A DNA stretch of 64,000 nucleotides from Porticoccaceae bacterium UBA4026 (lineage in GTDB: Bacteria; Pseudomonadota; Gammaproteobacteria; Pseudomonadales; Porticoccaceae): NCBI GenBank assembly GCA_002382445.1, contig DGAQ01000052.1, positions 77,587 through 141,586 of the forward strand, read 5' to 3'. This document shows, one piece after another, positions 1 through 8,827 of the stretch (the first letter of the stretch is position 1; each line of letters starts with the position of its first letter). A model generated the notes under the pieces. That model was not told the DNA's origin. It searched no databases and saw nothing but the letters and a program-made list of their open reading frames with translations. The position numbers were made by a program, and so were the translations under genes.

Positions 1-542
1 GCGCCTTCAGTTGTATTGAAGTTCTGTAACTTCCGTTGACTCTCTGTTTGCAACAACAGGGCACCGGGCCCTCTGGCATCACAAAAGCTCTTGATACCTT
101 GAGTGTGATCAATATGCAGATGAGTAAAACCAACGCCTGCAACGTATTTAGTGTCAGGCCCAAGCAATTCAGAAATGGTTCCCCTGACTGTTGCTTGGCC
201 CGCTGATGGGTCCATTTTCTTCAAAAGCGCGGCAAAATTTTCAGCTTCTTGACGACTCATTCCCGCATCAATCAAAAAGCGTCTCCCATTCTCCCATTCA
301 ACCAATATCGAGATATGAGAAATTTGGCCACGGGCTAGCGGCTGGCTGGACGTGAGAATATAACTAAGCTTAGTGGGGCCGCTCAGAGCGTTTGACGGCT
401 TAGTCAAGGCTAATAGCTCTTCTTCGCTGGGTAATGCGGGCGTCACGCCACGAATTTGAATATGCGCCGGTATCAAGACAATGCCGGCCCCTATAATTAC
501 CAAAATGACAAGGCTGCTGATAATTCTTAGAACCCACTTCAT
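1..542 (-). CDS. MBL-fold metallo-hydrolase, 3' end cut by window
   Basis: The leftward reading frame starts with ATG at 540-542 and runs off the window edge after about 180 codons without a stop. It begins with a hydrophobic stretch (MKWVLRIISSLVILVIIGAG) that looks like a signal anchor or signal peptide. Around residues 143-150 it carries HLHIDHTQG, the HxHxDH zinc-binding signature of metallo-beta-lactamase-fold hydrolases. An AGGAGA-like ribosome site lies just ahead of the start. The substrate cannot be told. The later zinc ligands are outside the window, so completeness cannot be judged. The family call is good and the specific function is unknown. Confidence 0.75.
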   Translation of the reverse strand, partial: MKWVLRIISSLVILVIIGAGIVLIPAHIQIRGVTPALPSEEELLALTKPSNALSGPTKLSYILTSSQPLARGQISHISILVEWENGRRFLIDAGMSRQEAENFAALLKKMDPSAGQATVRGTISELLGPDTKYVAGVGFTHLHIDHTQGIKSFCDARGPGALLLQTESQRKLQNFNTTEG

Positions 543-705
543 AAAAGCACTATCTCCTGTAATTTTGGGCTATAGAAAAGTTGAATAGAAATTCTATTAA
601 TCGTCGCGATGCAGCGGCACTGCACTCAATAGCCAGGGTAACACGACAAGAGCCAACCTGTTGCTGAATACCCAAAGAGCATTAGTTGAAAGCGCTCCTT
701 CAAGG

Positions 706-1569
706 CTACTCAATATTTTGAATCTGCTCGCGCATTTGTTCGATGAGAACTTTTAGTTCCACTGATGCCTGAGTGGTGACACCAGCAATGGACTTGGAGC
801 CAAGAGTGTTGGCTTCACGATTCAATTCTTGCATTAAAAAATCTAGCCTGCGGCCAATAGAGTCTGAGCTCTGCAGGACGCGGCGAATTTCTGCAATATG
901 CACTTCTAACCTGTCTAATTCTTCATCTACGTCAGAACGATTGGCAATAATGACCATCTCTTGCTCTAAGCGACCTTCGTCGAGTTGAGTTTTCATATCC
1001 ACCATTTTTTCTTCAAGTCGCTTGCGCTGATGAGCAAGAATATCCGGCAGATTATCTCTTACAATCTTAACTTGCGATTCAATGCCTACTAGCCGTTGTT
1101 CAATAATATCAGCTAGTTTGTTGCCCTCGCGCTGCCGTCCTTGAAGTAGTTGATCAACGGTGGCACTAAATGTCTCGATAGCAGCCTTATGCAGACTTTC
1201 GGGTTCAATGTCCTGATCTTTCAAAATGCCCGGCCAGCGCATAATGTCCAGGGGTGATATGGGTGCAGGCTGATCAATTTGGTCAGCAATTTGTTCGGCA
1301 ATGTCGATGTAGCGTTTAGCCAAGTTGAGATCGGCGTTAATGGCGGCATCACTATTGTTAAAAGCCATTTGCACTGAGCAATCTACCTTTCCTCGCGTGA
1401 GTTTTTTACGCGCTATTTCTCGCAGAGGCATTTCAATTTCTCGCAGAGTTTCAGGTAGTCTAAAACTTGTTTCTAGAAAACGATGATTGACTGAACGAAG
1501 TTCACAGGTCACGGAGCCCCAGGGAAAATCGATGGTATTTCTGGCAAATGCGGTCATGCTGCGGGGCAT
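706..1569 (-). CDS. yicC: YicC family protein (putative endoribonuclease)
   Basis: The 287-residue protein has the usual YicC length. Its N-terminus (MPRSMTAFARNTIDFPWGSV) and C-terminus (ANTLGSKSIAGVTTQASVEL, then LIEQMREQIQNIE) match the two conserved YicC blocks. E. coli YicC has been described as an endoribonuclease that affects small-RNA stability. The gene is divergent from rph, as in E. coli and Pseudomonas, with about 117 bp between them that must hold both promoters. The family assignment is firm; the molecular activity is taken from the family and not shown by the sequence. Confidence 0.93.
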   Translation of the reverse strand: MPRSMTAFARNTIDFPWGSVTCELRSVNHRFLETSFRLPETLREIEMPLREIARKKLTRGKVDCSVQMAFNNSDAAINADLNLAKRYIDIAEQIADQIDQPAPISPLDIMRWPGILKDQDIEPESLHKAAIETFSATVDQLLQGRQREGNKLADIIEQRLVGIESQVKIVRDNLPDILAHQRKRLEEKMVDMKTQLDEGRLEQEMVIIANRSDVDEELDRLEVHIAEIRRVLQSSDSIGRRLDFLMQELNREANTLGSKSIAGVTTQASVELKVLIEQMREQIQNIE

Positions 1570-1686
1570 AGTATCTCCATTAGAGGGTATTAAGTGCGGT
1601 TATGGTAACAAAGGCGGCCACGCTGGTGTTAGATTTGCTACAATTCCGCCAGATTTTATTCACCAACACTCTCTAGGAACTACATT

Positions 1687-2406
1687 ATGACCAGACCCAG
1701 TGGCCGAAGACCTGAACAACTGCGCCAAGTAAAGATTACTCGCGACTTTACCTGCCACGCCGAAGGCTCGGTATTGGTTGAATTTGGTAACACCAAGGTG
1801 ATCTGTACCGCGAGTGTTGAGCAAGGGGTTCCGAGGTTTTTAAGAGGAAAAGGTGAAGGCTGGGTAACCGCTGAATATGGTATGTTGCCACGCTCAACTA
1901 ATAGCCGCATGGATCGTGAAGCGGCCCGAGGTAAGCAAAGCGGACGCACCCAGGAGATTCAACGCTTAATAGGTCGCTCCCTGCGTGCGGCGGTTGACCT
2001 AAAGGAATTGGGTGAACACACCATTAATATCGATTGCGATGTGATCCAGGCTGATGGCGGTACTCGAACTGCATCGATTACCGGGGCCTGTGTAGCTCTG
2101 GTTGATGCTATCCGTCATTTACAGCGCAGTAAGCGCATTACGGGTGACCCTTTAGTCTCGATGATAGCTTCTGTATCGGTAGGGATTTATAAAGGCGAAG
2201 CTGTGCTAGATTTGGACTATGCGGAGGACTCTAATGCTGAAACTGACATGAATGTGGTGATGAACAGTGAGGGTGGCTTCATTGAGGTGCAGGGCACTGC
2301 TGAAGCGGCACCTTTTAGTGGTGAAGAGTTAACTACGATGTTGGATTTAGCGAAAAAAGGAATAGCAGATTTGGTGCGAGTGCAACAGATGGCGCTGGCT
2401 CAGTAA
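1687..2406 (+). CDS. rph: Ribonuclease PH
   Basis: The 239-residue protein is full length for RNase PH, the phosphate-dependent 3'-5' exonuclease that trims tRNA 3' ends. It opens with MTRPSGRRPEQLRQVKITRD and contains GEGWVTAEYGMLPRST and RTQEIQRLIGRSLRAAVD, the hallmark blocks with the phosphate-binding arginines, and DCDVIQADGGTRTASITGA in the core. Unlike E. coli K-12 rph-1, it is not frameshifted. The ATG follows an AGGA motif. It is followed after 13 bp by pyrE on the same strand, so the two are probably cotranscribed. Confidence 0.96.
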   Translation: MTRPSGRRPEQLRQVKITRDFTCHAEGSVLVEFGNTKVICTASVEQGVPRFLRGKGEGWVTAEYGMLPRSTNSRMDREAARGKQSGRTQEIQRLIGRSLRAAVDLKELGEHTINIDCDVIQADGGTRTASITGACVALVDAIRHLQRSKRITGDPLVSMIASVSVGIYKGEAVLDLDYAEDSNAETDMNVVMNSEGGFIEVQGTAEAAPFSGEELTTMLDLAKKGIADLVRVQQMALAQ

Positions 2407-2419
2407 TCGGATTAGACTT

Positions 2420-3073
2420 ATGTCAGTGAATAATAACTATAAAACTCAATTTATCGACAACGCTCTCGACAGTGGCGCGCTTAAGTTTGGCGAATTCACT
2501 TTGAAATCTGGACGCCTGTCCCCTCACTTTTTTAATGCAGGTGCGTTTTGCTCGGGGAAGGCGCTTTCAGCCTTGGGGCGTTGCTATGCGGCGGCGATTG
2601 TTGAGTCTGGGGTGCAATTTGATGTTTTGTTTGGCCCAGCCTACAAAGGTATTACCCTTGCTGCCGCCACCTCAGTGGCATTGGCAGACCATTATGGCAT
2701 CGACGTCCCCTACTGTTTTAATCGCAAAGAGGCTAAGTCTCATGGCGAAGGTGGAACTTTGGTGGGGGCGCCTCTTGAAGGGAAGGTCCTTATTATTGAT
2801 GACGTGATCACTGCCGGAACCGCCATTCGTGAGGTAATGGCCATGATTGAAGTTGCTGGCGCTGATGCGGCCGGCGTAGTGATCGGCTTAGATCGTAAGG
2901 AGCGCGGGAAAACAGAACAGTCGGCTATTCAAGAGGTAGAACAACAGTTTTCAATTCCAGTGATTAGTATTATCGACATGAATGACATTTTGGCTTATTT
3001 AAATGAGCAAGAAGGAATGGTAGAACTTATCGCGGCTATTAAGACCTATCGTTCAACCTATGGGGTAACCTAG
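2420..3073 (+). CDS. pyrE: Orotate phosphoribosyltransferase
   Basis: The 217-residue enzyme adds phosphoribose from PRPP to orotate to give orotidine 5'-phosphate in pyrimidine synthesis. The PRPP-binding motif VLIIDDVITAGTAIRE is intact around residues 122-137. The N-terminal block LKFGEFTLKSGRLSPHFFNA and the PAYKGITLA loop are typical. It sits 13 bp downstream of rph, the order found in E. coli and Pseudomonas. In E. coli the rph-pyrE junction carries an attenuator; the 13-bp gap here leaves no room for one. Confidence 0.96.
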   Translation: MSVNNNYKTQFIDNALDSGALKFGEFTLKSGRLSPHFFNAGAFCSGKALSALGRCYAAAIVESGVQFDVLFGPAYKGITLAAATSVALADHYGIDVPYCFNRKEAKSHGEGGTLVGAPLEGKVLIIDDVITAGTAIREVMAMIEVAGADAAGVVIGLDRKERGKTEQSAIQEVEQQFSIPVISIIDMNDILAYLNEQEGMVELIAAIKTYRSTYGVT

Positions 3074-3104
3074 AAAGTTACGCCATAGTCATCAACCTGG
3101 CTTC

Positions 3105-3692
3105 CTAAACTTTAAAAATTCCTCCTGTCAGTAATTGCCATTGTTCTGCCCAATGTTGGTTGGGCGATGTTGCAAAATCACTTCTAACATACTGACTAAT
3201 TTTGCCCTCAACACTGACCAGCATTAGGTTTGCTGCCACAGCAACGGGGACATTTAGTTTTAAGCCATCACGCACCTCCGCTTCACGCAGAGCCTGTTTT
3301 AACTGAGACTCAAGTCGGTCAAAAAACTGGGCTACGCGGCTGTGTAACTTTTCATTTTCAATCGCCAGGGCGTCTCCGTTGAGGATGCGAGTGATTCCAG
3401 GATTTTTCTGGCAGAATGCGATGACTAGGCTAAGAATACGATAGCACTGATTAATGGCATCTGGCTCTTCACTGACGATAGATCTCACACGACCAAAGAT
3501 GGTTTCTTCAATAAAGTCGATCAAACTTTCATACATTCGCGTTTTGCTAGGGAAGTGCCGATATAGCGCAGCTTCAGAAATACCTAGTTCAGCGGCGAGA
3601 GCAGCGGTTGTGATACGACCCTTAGACGTTTGAAGCATCCGCGCTAATGCCTGTAATATTTCTTGGGCTCGAGTGCCTTTTTTACCTGCCAT
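3105..3692 (-). CDS. slmA: Nucleoid occlusion factor SlmA (TetR family)
   Basis: The 195-residue protein (E. coli SlmA has 198) has an N-terminal TetR-type helix-turn-helix: GRITTAALAAELGISEAALY and then RHFPSKTRMYESLIDFIEET. SlmA binds DNA sites across the nucleoid and blocks FtsZ assembly there. The start overlaps the argB stop by one base (TAATG on the minus strand), so it is the last gene of an algC-argB-slmA transcription unit. In E. coli slmA also lies between pyrE and the dut/coaBC genes, which supports the specific name over a generic TetR regulator. Confidence 0.92.
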   Translation of the reverse strand: MAGKKGTRAQEILQALARMLQTSKGRITTAALAAELGISEAALYRHFPSKTRMYESLIDFIEETIFGRVRSIVSEEPDAINQCYRILSLVIAFCQKNPGITRILNGDALAIENEKLHSRVAQFFDRLESQLKQALREAEVRDGLKLNVPVAVAANLMLVSVEGKISQYVRSDFATSPNQHWAEQWQLLTGGIFKV

Positions 3693-4606
3693 TAGAGTGC
3701 TCCTGTTACTTCTTGATTAGTGATCAAAGTTCCTACACCTTCATCGGTGAAAATTTCTAGCATTACAGCATGCTCGACTCTACCGTCGATTATATGAGCG
3801 CAAGGTACACCTGATTTAACGGTATCAAGTGCGCAGCGAATTTTTGGTAGCATGCCACCATAAATAGTGCCATCGGCAATCAAAGCGTCTACCCGCTCAA
3901 CGGTCAGGCCAGTAAGAATGGCACCCTCTTTATCTTGTAAGCCACCTACATTGGTCAGCAATATGAGTTTTTCAGCTCCCAGAACCTCCGCGATTTTGCC
4001 TGCGACTAAGTCGGCATTTATATTAAAGGATGAGCCATCTTTGCCAACGCCAATAGGCGCGATAACTGGAATAAAACCGCTTTGCACTAACATGTCGATG
4101 ACTGACCTATTAATTGATTCAACCTCACCAACGTGGCCAATATCAATGATTTCCGGCACCGACATCCCAGGCGTTTGGTGAGACACGACTAGCTTTTTAG
4201 CTCTAATTAGCTGGCCGTCTTTTCCTGTCACACCAAATGCCTTGCCACCAGCATTACCAATTAAATTCACTATCTCTTTATTTATGGTGGCACCAAGTAC
4301 CATTTCCACGACGTCCATGGTTTTACTGTCAGTTACCCGCATACCATCTACAAATTCTGATTTAATCGATAGGCGTTCGAGTAGCTCCCCGATCTGAGGT
4401 CCTCCTCCGTGAACAACCACTGGATTGATGCCTACCGCTTTCATCAGAACAATGTCTCGAGCAAAACTTTGTTTAAGACGCTCGTCTACCATGGCATTGC
4501 CACCGTATTTAACGACCACGGTTTTACCAGCAAAGCGCTGAATATAAGGAAGTGCTCTAGAAATAACCTGAGCTGTAGTAGCGGCTTCTTTGCGACTAAG
4601 TGACAT
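3692..4606 (-). CDS. argB: Acetylglutamate kinase
   Basis: The 304-residue amino-acid kinase phosphorylates N-acetylglutamate, the second step of arginine synthesis. Visible motifs are KTVVVKYGGNAM near residue 28, VHGGGPQIGELLERL, FNINADLVAGKIAEVLGAEK and the C-terminal GGMLPKIRCALDTVKSGV loop. The N-terminal extension of about 25 residues before the kinase core is typical of the arginine-feedback-inhibited hexameric NAGK of pseudomonads; E. coli ArgB is shorter. It lies 2 bp downstream of algC and overlaps slmA by one base. Confidence 0.96.
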   Translation of the reverse strand: MSLSRKEAATTAQVISRALPYIQRFAGKTVVVKYGGNAMVDERLKQSFARDIVLMKAVGINPVVVHGGGPQIGELLERLSIKSEFVDGMRVTDSKTMDVVEMVLGATINKEIVNLIGNAGGKAFGVTGKDGQLIRAKKLVVSHQTPGMSVPEIIDIGHVGEVESINRSVIDMLVQSGFIPVIAPIGVGKDGSSFNINADLVAGKIAEVLGAEKLILLTNVGGLQDKEGAILTGLTVERVDALIADGTIYGGMLPKIRCALDTVKSGVPCAHIIDGRVEHAVMLEIFTDEGVGTLITNQEVTGAL

Positions 4607-4608
4607 AA

Positions 4609-6060
4609 TTAAATATAATCTTCTAAGTGATTGATAAAGGGGCCTAATTGTTTTCTAAACTGTGTTTTGATTTTTTCCAGTTGGATATGATCATCCGCTT
4701 CAAAACGTAGGGTTAAATTGGGGGTGGTGTTTGATGCCCTCACCAGTCCCCAGCCACCACTGTATTCAACACGCATTCCGTCGAGTCGGACTATTTTTGC
4801 ACCATTAAATATGCAGTTATTCTGTAGCTTGGCCATCAAGGCAAACTTTTCATCCTCAGCCACAGGAACTAAAATCTCAGGGCTGTAGCTGCTAGCCTTA
4901 AACTCAGAGACTATTTCGTCGAGCGTCTTAATACCACCATTGTACTGTTGGCAAAGAACCTCTAAGAGACGCATTCCTGCATATAGACCGTCATCAAATC
5001 CACCCCAACGGTCATTGAAAAAAATGTGACCGCTAAATTCTCCTCCAATTAGCGCATTTTGATCCCGTACTGCCTTTCGAATATGGGAATGGCCGGTTTT
5101 ACAAATAGTCGGCAAACCCTTGTACTCAATGATGAGTTCTTTTAGTCGCATGGTACTTTTAACATCAAAAACGACGTCGCCGCCGGGTGTTTGTCCAAGT
5201 AAGTCTCTTGCAAAAATCATCATTAACTTGTCTGGCCAGACAATAGATCCACTGGCAGAAATAACGACTAATCGATCGCCGTCGCCATCGAAAGCAAAAC
5301 CGAGATCGGCGCCAGTTGAGATCACTTTGGCTATAAGGTCCTGCAGATTTTTTTCGTCAGACGGATTGGGCTCGTGATTGGGAAAGCTGCCATCGACATC
5401 ACAATAAAGTGGCTCTACTGAACAGCCCAGTCTCTTAAATAGATCCACTGCAATGGGTCCAGCCACTGAGTTTCCAGCGTCGATAACCAGATTAAAAGGG
5501 CGATCAATGCAACTGTCACCAACAATGCGTTGAGAATATTGAGAAATAATATCTTTAGTAATGCGGGGTGTTGAGGTCTTAAAAGGGAAACCGTTAGGCT
5601 TGAGTGCTGACTTTAATTTTTGCAATTCTCGGCCAGAAATTACCTCCCCTCCAATGATGATTTTAAAACCGTTGTAAGCCGCAGCGTTATGACTCGCTGT
5701 TACCATCACACCACTTTTACAGCTAAGGTCACGATCAATCGCGAAATTCAATATAGGTGTGGTGACTTCACCAAGACTGAGTACATGACAGCCCGCAGAT
5801 TCCAGACCAGTACACAGTGATTCTGCTAGTGATGGTGAGCTTAGCCTGGCATCGCGGCCGACAAAAAATGTTTGCTGATTTCGACTCAACGCGAATTCAC
5901 CCAAAGCCAAGCCAAGACATTTGGCAAACCCATCGGTGATTTCACTGTTCGCCAAACCGCGAATGTCATACTCGCGAAATACGGACGCAGGCGCAAGGAA
6001 CTCATTCTCAATGGATAGTCCATTTTGCCTGTTGTCGCTATCAGAGAGATTTAAATTCAT
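4609..6060 (-). CDS. algC: Phosphomannomutase/phosphoglucomutase (AlgC type)
   Basis: The 483-residue alpha-D-phosphohexomutase interconverts 1- and 6-phosphates of mannose and glucose for exopolysaccharide and LPS precursors. The phosphoserine loop is MVTASHNAAAYNGFK with Ser near residue 123; the metal site is AFDGDGDRL near 260; the sugar-binding loop is GEFSGHIFF near 346; the phosphate-binding tail is VRASNTTPNLTLRFE. It is about 20 residues longer than Pseudomonas AlgC because of a low-complexity N-terminal segment before REYDIRG. It lies 26 bp downstream of coaBC and 2 bp upstream of argB. dut, usually found in this interval, is absent. Confidence 0.94.
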   Translation of the reverse strand: MNLNLSDSDNRQNGLSIENEFLAPASVFREYDIRGLANSEITDGFAKCLGLALGEFALSRNQQTFFVGRDARLSSPSLAESLCTGLESAGCHVLSLGEVTTPILNFAIDRDLSCKSGVMVTASHNAAAYNGFKIIIGGEVISGRELQKLKSALKPNGFPFKTSTPRITKDIISQYSQRIVGDSCIDRPFNLVIDAGNSVAGPIAVDLFKRLGCSVEPLYCDVDGSFPNHEPNPSDEKNLQDLIAKVISTGADLGFAFDGDGDRLVVISASGSIVWPDKLMMIFARDLLGQTPGGDVVFDVKSTMRLKELIIEYKGLPTICKTGHSHIRKAVRDQNALIGGEFSGHIFFNDRWGGFDDGLYAGMRLLEVLCQQYNGGIKTLDEIVSEFKASSYSPEILVPVAEDEKFALMAKLQNNCIFNGAKIVRLDGMRVEYSGGWGLVRASNTTPNLTLRFEADDHIQLEKIKTQFRKQLGPFINHLEDYI

Positions 6061-6086
6061 ATTTAATAATCTAATGTTAGGGTCGA

Positions 6087-7289
6087 TTAATCCTGTACGC
6101 TATAGACGGCAGCCATATGTGCTATGAGATCTCGGGCTAACTGAGTTTTACTTCTTTTGTCAAACAAAGTCGACGATTCAGCGTCGATCCAGTGCACTTC
6201 GTTTTCGTCGCTATTAAACCCAATGTCAGAGCGAGAAATATCATTAGCAATGATCGCATTTAGATTCTTACTTTGTAGTTTATCTTTCGCGTACTGTTCG
6301 ACATCAGAACTTTCCGCGGCAAAACCAACCACATAACAGTCAGGGTAAGCACTGGATACAGCGCTTACGATATCAGGATTTTTAGTCAGCGTAATAGACA
6401 TAGTAGTACCCTGGTGTTTAATTTTTTGCTCTGCGATTGTGGTTGCTCGATAATCAGCCACAGCGGCCGCAGCAATAAAAAAATCGGCGCCCGCGCCGGC
6501 TGAAATTGCGGCTTCTAACATCTGCTCAGCAGACATCACTGAAATTAATTGGCATCTTTCCGGGGCGGGCATAGCCACTGGCCCAGACACCAGAGTGACC
6601 TTGGCGCCGGCATCTGCAGCCGCAGCGGCCAAAGCATAGCCCATCTTTCCTGAGCTATGATTGCTGATATAGCGAACTGGATCGAGAGCCTCTCGAGTAG
6701 GACCAGCGGTAATAACGACCCGCTTCCCCTCTAGTAGACGATTACTAAAAAAGCGAGTCGCCTGTTCTACAATACTGTCTGGTGGTTCCATTCGACCAGG
6801 GCCAACATCGCCACATGCCTGAGATCCTGCGTCAGGACCAATCGTCACTACCCCTCGTTGCTGTAAGACGGCTATATTGGCTATAGTAGCGGGATGAGCC
6901 CACATGGCTTGATTCATTGCTGGTGCTACCGCAGTGATGGCGGACGTCGCTAAATAAATAGCTCCCAGTAAGCTATCGGCTCTACCGTGAACCATGTTGG
7001 CAACGAAGTCAGCCGTTGCTGGTGCGATTAATAGCAGGTCAGCCCAACGGGCCAACTCGATATGACCCATGCCAGCCTCGGCTGTTTCGTCGAGTAATCC
7101 GGTATGTACGGGGTGTCCTGAGAGTGCCTGCATCGTTAGAGGACGAACAAATTCCTCAGCCCCTGGGGTCATCACCACGCGAATCTCCGCACCATGATCT
7201 TGAAGTCGTCTAATAATTTCGGCGCTTTTATAGGCAGCGATGCCGCCAGTAATACCAACAATTATTCGTTTGTTTGACAGACCGCTCAT
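6087..7289 (-). CDS. coaBC: Bifunctional CoaBC (PPC synthetase/decarboxylase)
   Basis: The 400-residue protein joins pantothenate phosphate to cysteine and decarboxylates the product on the way to coenzyme A. The N-terminal flavoprotein half (CoaC) shows RIIVGITGGIAAYKSAE, a catalytic-type His in MGHIELARWADLL, PAMNQAMW and the Cys-bearing ACGDVGPGRM. The C-terminal half (CoaB) shows VVITAGPTREALDPVRYIS, NHSSGKMGYALA and AAAVADYR. The start at 7289 (MSGLSNKR) fits family alignments; an open frame extends upstream to 7400 but would overlap radC. It is divergent from radC. Confidence 0.95.
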   Translation of the reverse strand: MSGLSNKRIIVGITGGIAAYKSAEIIRRLQDHGAEIRVVMTPGAEEFVRPLTMQALSGHPVHTGLLDETAEAGMGHIELARWADLLLIAPATADFVANMVHGRADSLLGAIYLATSAITAVAPAMNQAMWAHPATIANIAVLQQRGVVTIGPDAGSQACGDVGPGRMEPPDSIVEQATRFFSNRLLEGKRVVITAGPTREALDPVRYISNHSSGKMGYALAAAAADAGAKVTLVSGPVAMPAPERCQLISVMSAEQMLEAAISAGAGADFFIAAAAVADYRATTIAEQKIKHQGTTMSITLTKNPDIVSAVSSAYPDCYVVGFAAESSDVEQYAKDKLQSKNLNAIIANDISRSDIGFNSDENEVHWIDAESSTLFDKRSKTQLARDLIAHMAAVYSVQD

Positions 7290-7370
7290 TAATTGTCCAG
7301 ACAGTATGATATTTGGTATGTAAGATAACATTTTGAAAGGGAATTCTACAGTGATAAATAAGGACTTACT

Positions 7371-8045
7371 ATGGCTATACCTCAATGGCCACGTCATCAA
7401 AGGCCGCGGGAAAAGCTTTTAATACAGGGGGCAAAGGCTCTTTCTAATGCAGAATTACTAGCGATATTCTTGCGTACGGGTGTGCAGGGAATGAGCGCTA
7501 TAGACCTAGCGGAGGCTTTGCTGGACCGCTTCGGGGGTCTTGGGCCCCTGCTTAAGGCAGATCAAGATAGTTTCTGCGCCGCCAAAGGTTTGGGCCCTGC
7601 AAAATATTGCCAATTGCAGGCTACACTCGAATTAACCAAGCGCTATCTTGAAGAACAGCTAAAACAGAGTCCTATTTTCACTAAACCTAAACAGGTGGAG
7701 GACTATTTGGCGGTGCAGATGAAAGACTATCAGAGAGAGGTCTTCAGTGTCCTATTACTTGATACTCGTCACCAGTTGCTCGGTTACCATGAGATTTTCC
7801 ACGGGACTATAGATACGACTTCAGTGCATCCTCGTGAAGTGGTGAGGTTGGCATTGCAGAAGAACGCGGCCGCTATAATAGTGGCCCATAATCACCCGTC
7901 TGGCGTCGCGGATCCCAGCCAATCGGACATTGCAATCACACAACGGTTAAAGGCCGCGCTTGAATTAGTTGATATTCGATTGCTGGATCACTTTATTATT
8001 GGCCAAGGAGAGATAACTTCTTTGGCTGATCTAGGGAAACTTTAA
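7371..8045 (+). CDS. radC: RadC family protein (JAB/MPN domain)
   Basis: The 224-residue protein has an N-terminal helix-hairpin-helix-like region (LSNAELLAIFLRTG, AKGLGPAKYCQLQATLEL) followed by a JAB/MPN metalloprotease-like domain. The metal motif is VAHNHPSGVADPSQSD (HxHPSG...D) at about residues 171-186. The historical link of RadC to DNA repair is disputed, and the biochemical role is not established. It is divergent from coaBC and precedes rpmB, the order seen in E. coli and Pseudomonas. Confidence 0.94.
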   Translation: MAIPQWPRHQRPREKLLIQGAKALSNAELLAIFLRTGVQGMSAIDLAEALLDRFGGLGPLLKADQDSFCAAKGLGPAKYCQLQATLELTKRYLEEQLKQSPIFTKPKQVEDYLAVQMKDYQREVFSVLLLDTRHQLLGYHEIFHGTIDTTSVHPREVVRLALQKNAAAIIVAHNHPSGVADPSQSDIAITQRLKAALELVDIRLLDHFIIGQGEITSLADLGKL

Positions 8046-8098
8046 TTTTAAGTTAATAATAAATATACGGCTAAATCCACTGATTACACTGTTTTCGT

Positions 8099-8127
8099 TT
8101 GATTAGGAGTTGTCTTTCTGGTATAAA
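8099..8127 (+). promoter_or_regulatory. Sigma-70 promoter for rpmB-rpmG
   Basis: A TTGATT -35 box (8099-8104) and a TATAAA -10 box (8122-8127) are separated by exactly 17 bp, about 100 bp upstream of rpmB. This is the best match in the 188-bp radC-rpmB gap. It is a sequence match only; no start site has been mapped. Confidence 0.6.
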
Positions 8128-8233
8128 ACGCGCCTCTTTAAGAGACCGCCCAAAAACTAGGTGGCAATTTTTAGGAATACTTTTGTCAAAAGGAGTTTTC
8201 CTTAGACAATAATCGGAATCAGAGGCAGGATAA

Positions 8234-8470
8234 ATGTCCAGAGTATGTCAGGTCACAGGCAAGCGCCCAATGGCTGGAAATAATGTATCTCACGCGAAAA
8301 ATAGAACACGTCGTCGTTTTGAGCCCAACCTTCAGACTCACCGTTTTTGGGTTGAGGAAGAGAAGCGCTTTATAAAGCTGCGCATCTCTACTAAGGGGAT
8401 GCGCATCATCGATAAAAATGGCATTGAAACCGTTTTGTCCGGGCTTCGTGCTCGTGGCGAAAAAGTCTAA
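8234..8470 (+). CDS. rpmB: 50S ribosomal protein L28
   Basis: The 78-residue protein is typical bacterial L28: MSRVCQVTGKRPMAGNNVSH, then a basic HAKNRTRRRF stretch and a C-terminal LRISTKGMRIIDKNGIETVL. It has only one cysteine, so it is the zinc-free form. An AGGCAGGA ribosome site lies just upstream. It is 11 bp ahead of rpmG and cotranscribed with it, as in other gammaproteobacteria. Confidence 0.97.
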   Translation: MSRVCQVTGKRPMAGNNVSHAKNRTRRRFEPNLQTHRFWVEEEKRFIKLRISTKGMRIIDKNGIETVLSGLRARGEKV

Positions 8471-8481
8471 GGAGTTTACTG

Positions 8482-8649
8482 ATGGCTAAATCAGCTCGAG
8501 AAAAAATACGGTTAGTATCAAGTGCGGGTACTGGACACTTTTACACTACTGATAAGAACAAGCGGAACATGCCCGAGAAGATGGAGATCAAAAAGTATGA
8601 CCCCACTATTCGAAAGCACGTGATCTACAAAGAAGCTAAAATTAAGTAA
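8482..8649 (+). CDS. rpmG: 50S ribosomal protein L33
   Basis: This is a 55-residue gene starting MAKSAREKIRLVSSAGTGHF and ending KHVIYKEAKIK. It contains no cysteine, so it is the zinc-independent form of L33. AAGGAG precedes the ATG by about 7 bp. It follows rpmB closely and is followed about 40 bp later by a clear intrinsic terminator. Confidence 0.96.
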   Translation: MAKSAREKIRLVSSAGTGHFYTTDKNKRNMPEKMEIKKYDPTIRKHVIYKEAKIK

Positions 8650-8690
8650 TAGTCTGGGTGTAGTAGCAGCTATTTTTAGCGTAATAGAAA

Positions 8691-8718
8691 AATCCTGCCT
8701 AGTGGTAGGATTTTTTTT
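8691..8718 (+). terminator. Intrinsic terminator of rpmB-rpmG
   Basis: A 9-bp stem (AATCCTGCC with GGTAGGATT, one G-U pair) closes a TAGT loop and runs directly into a run of Ts. It ends the ribosomal-protein operon. Confidence 0.85.
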
Positions 8719-8753
8719 GTCACCTAGTTTTACAGATAGGCGCTAAGGGGGCA

Positions 8754-8784
8754 TAAAAAAACCCCAAACATTGCTGTTTGAGGT
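8754..8784 (-). terminator. Intrinsic terminator of the cold-shock gene
   Basis: Read on the minus strand, ACCTCAAACA pairs with TGTTTGGGGT (10 bp, one G-U pair) around a GCAA tetraloop and is followed by seven Ts. It lies about 45 bp past the csp stop, tail to tail with the rpmG terminator. Confidence 0.85.
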
Positions 8785-8827
8785 TTCTTAAAATCTTCTT
8801 ACGGCTATCTATCGACAGCGGCAGGAA

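Noticed and set aside
7290..7400. Longer N-terminus of CoaBC
   Set aside because: It would overlap radC and adds residues not found in the family; the start at 7289 fits.
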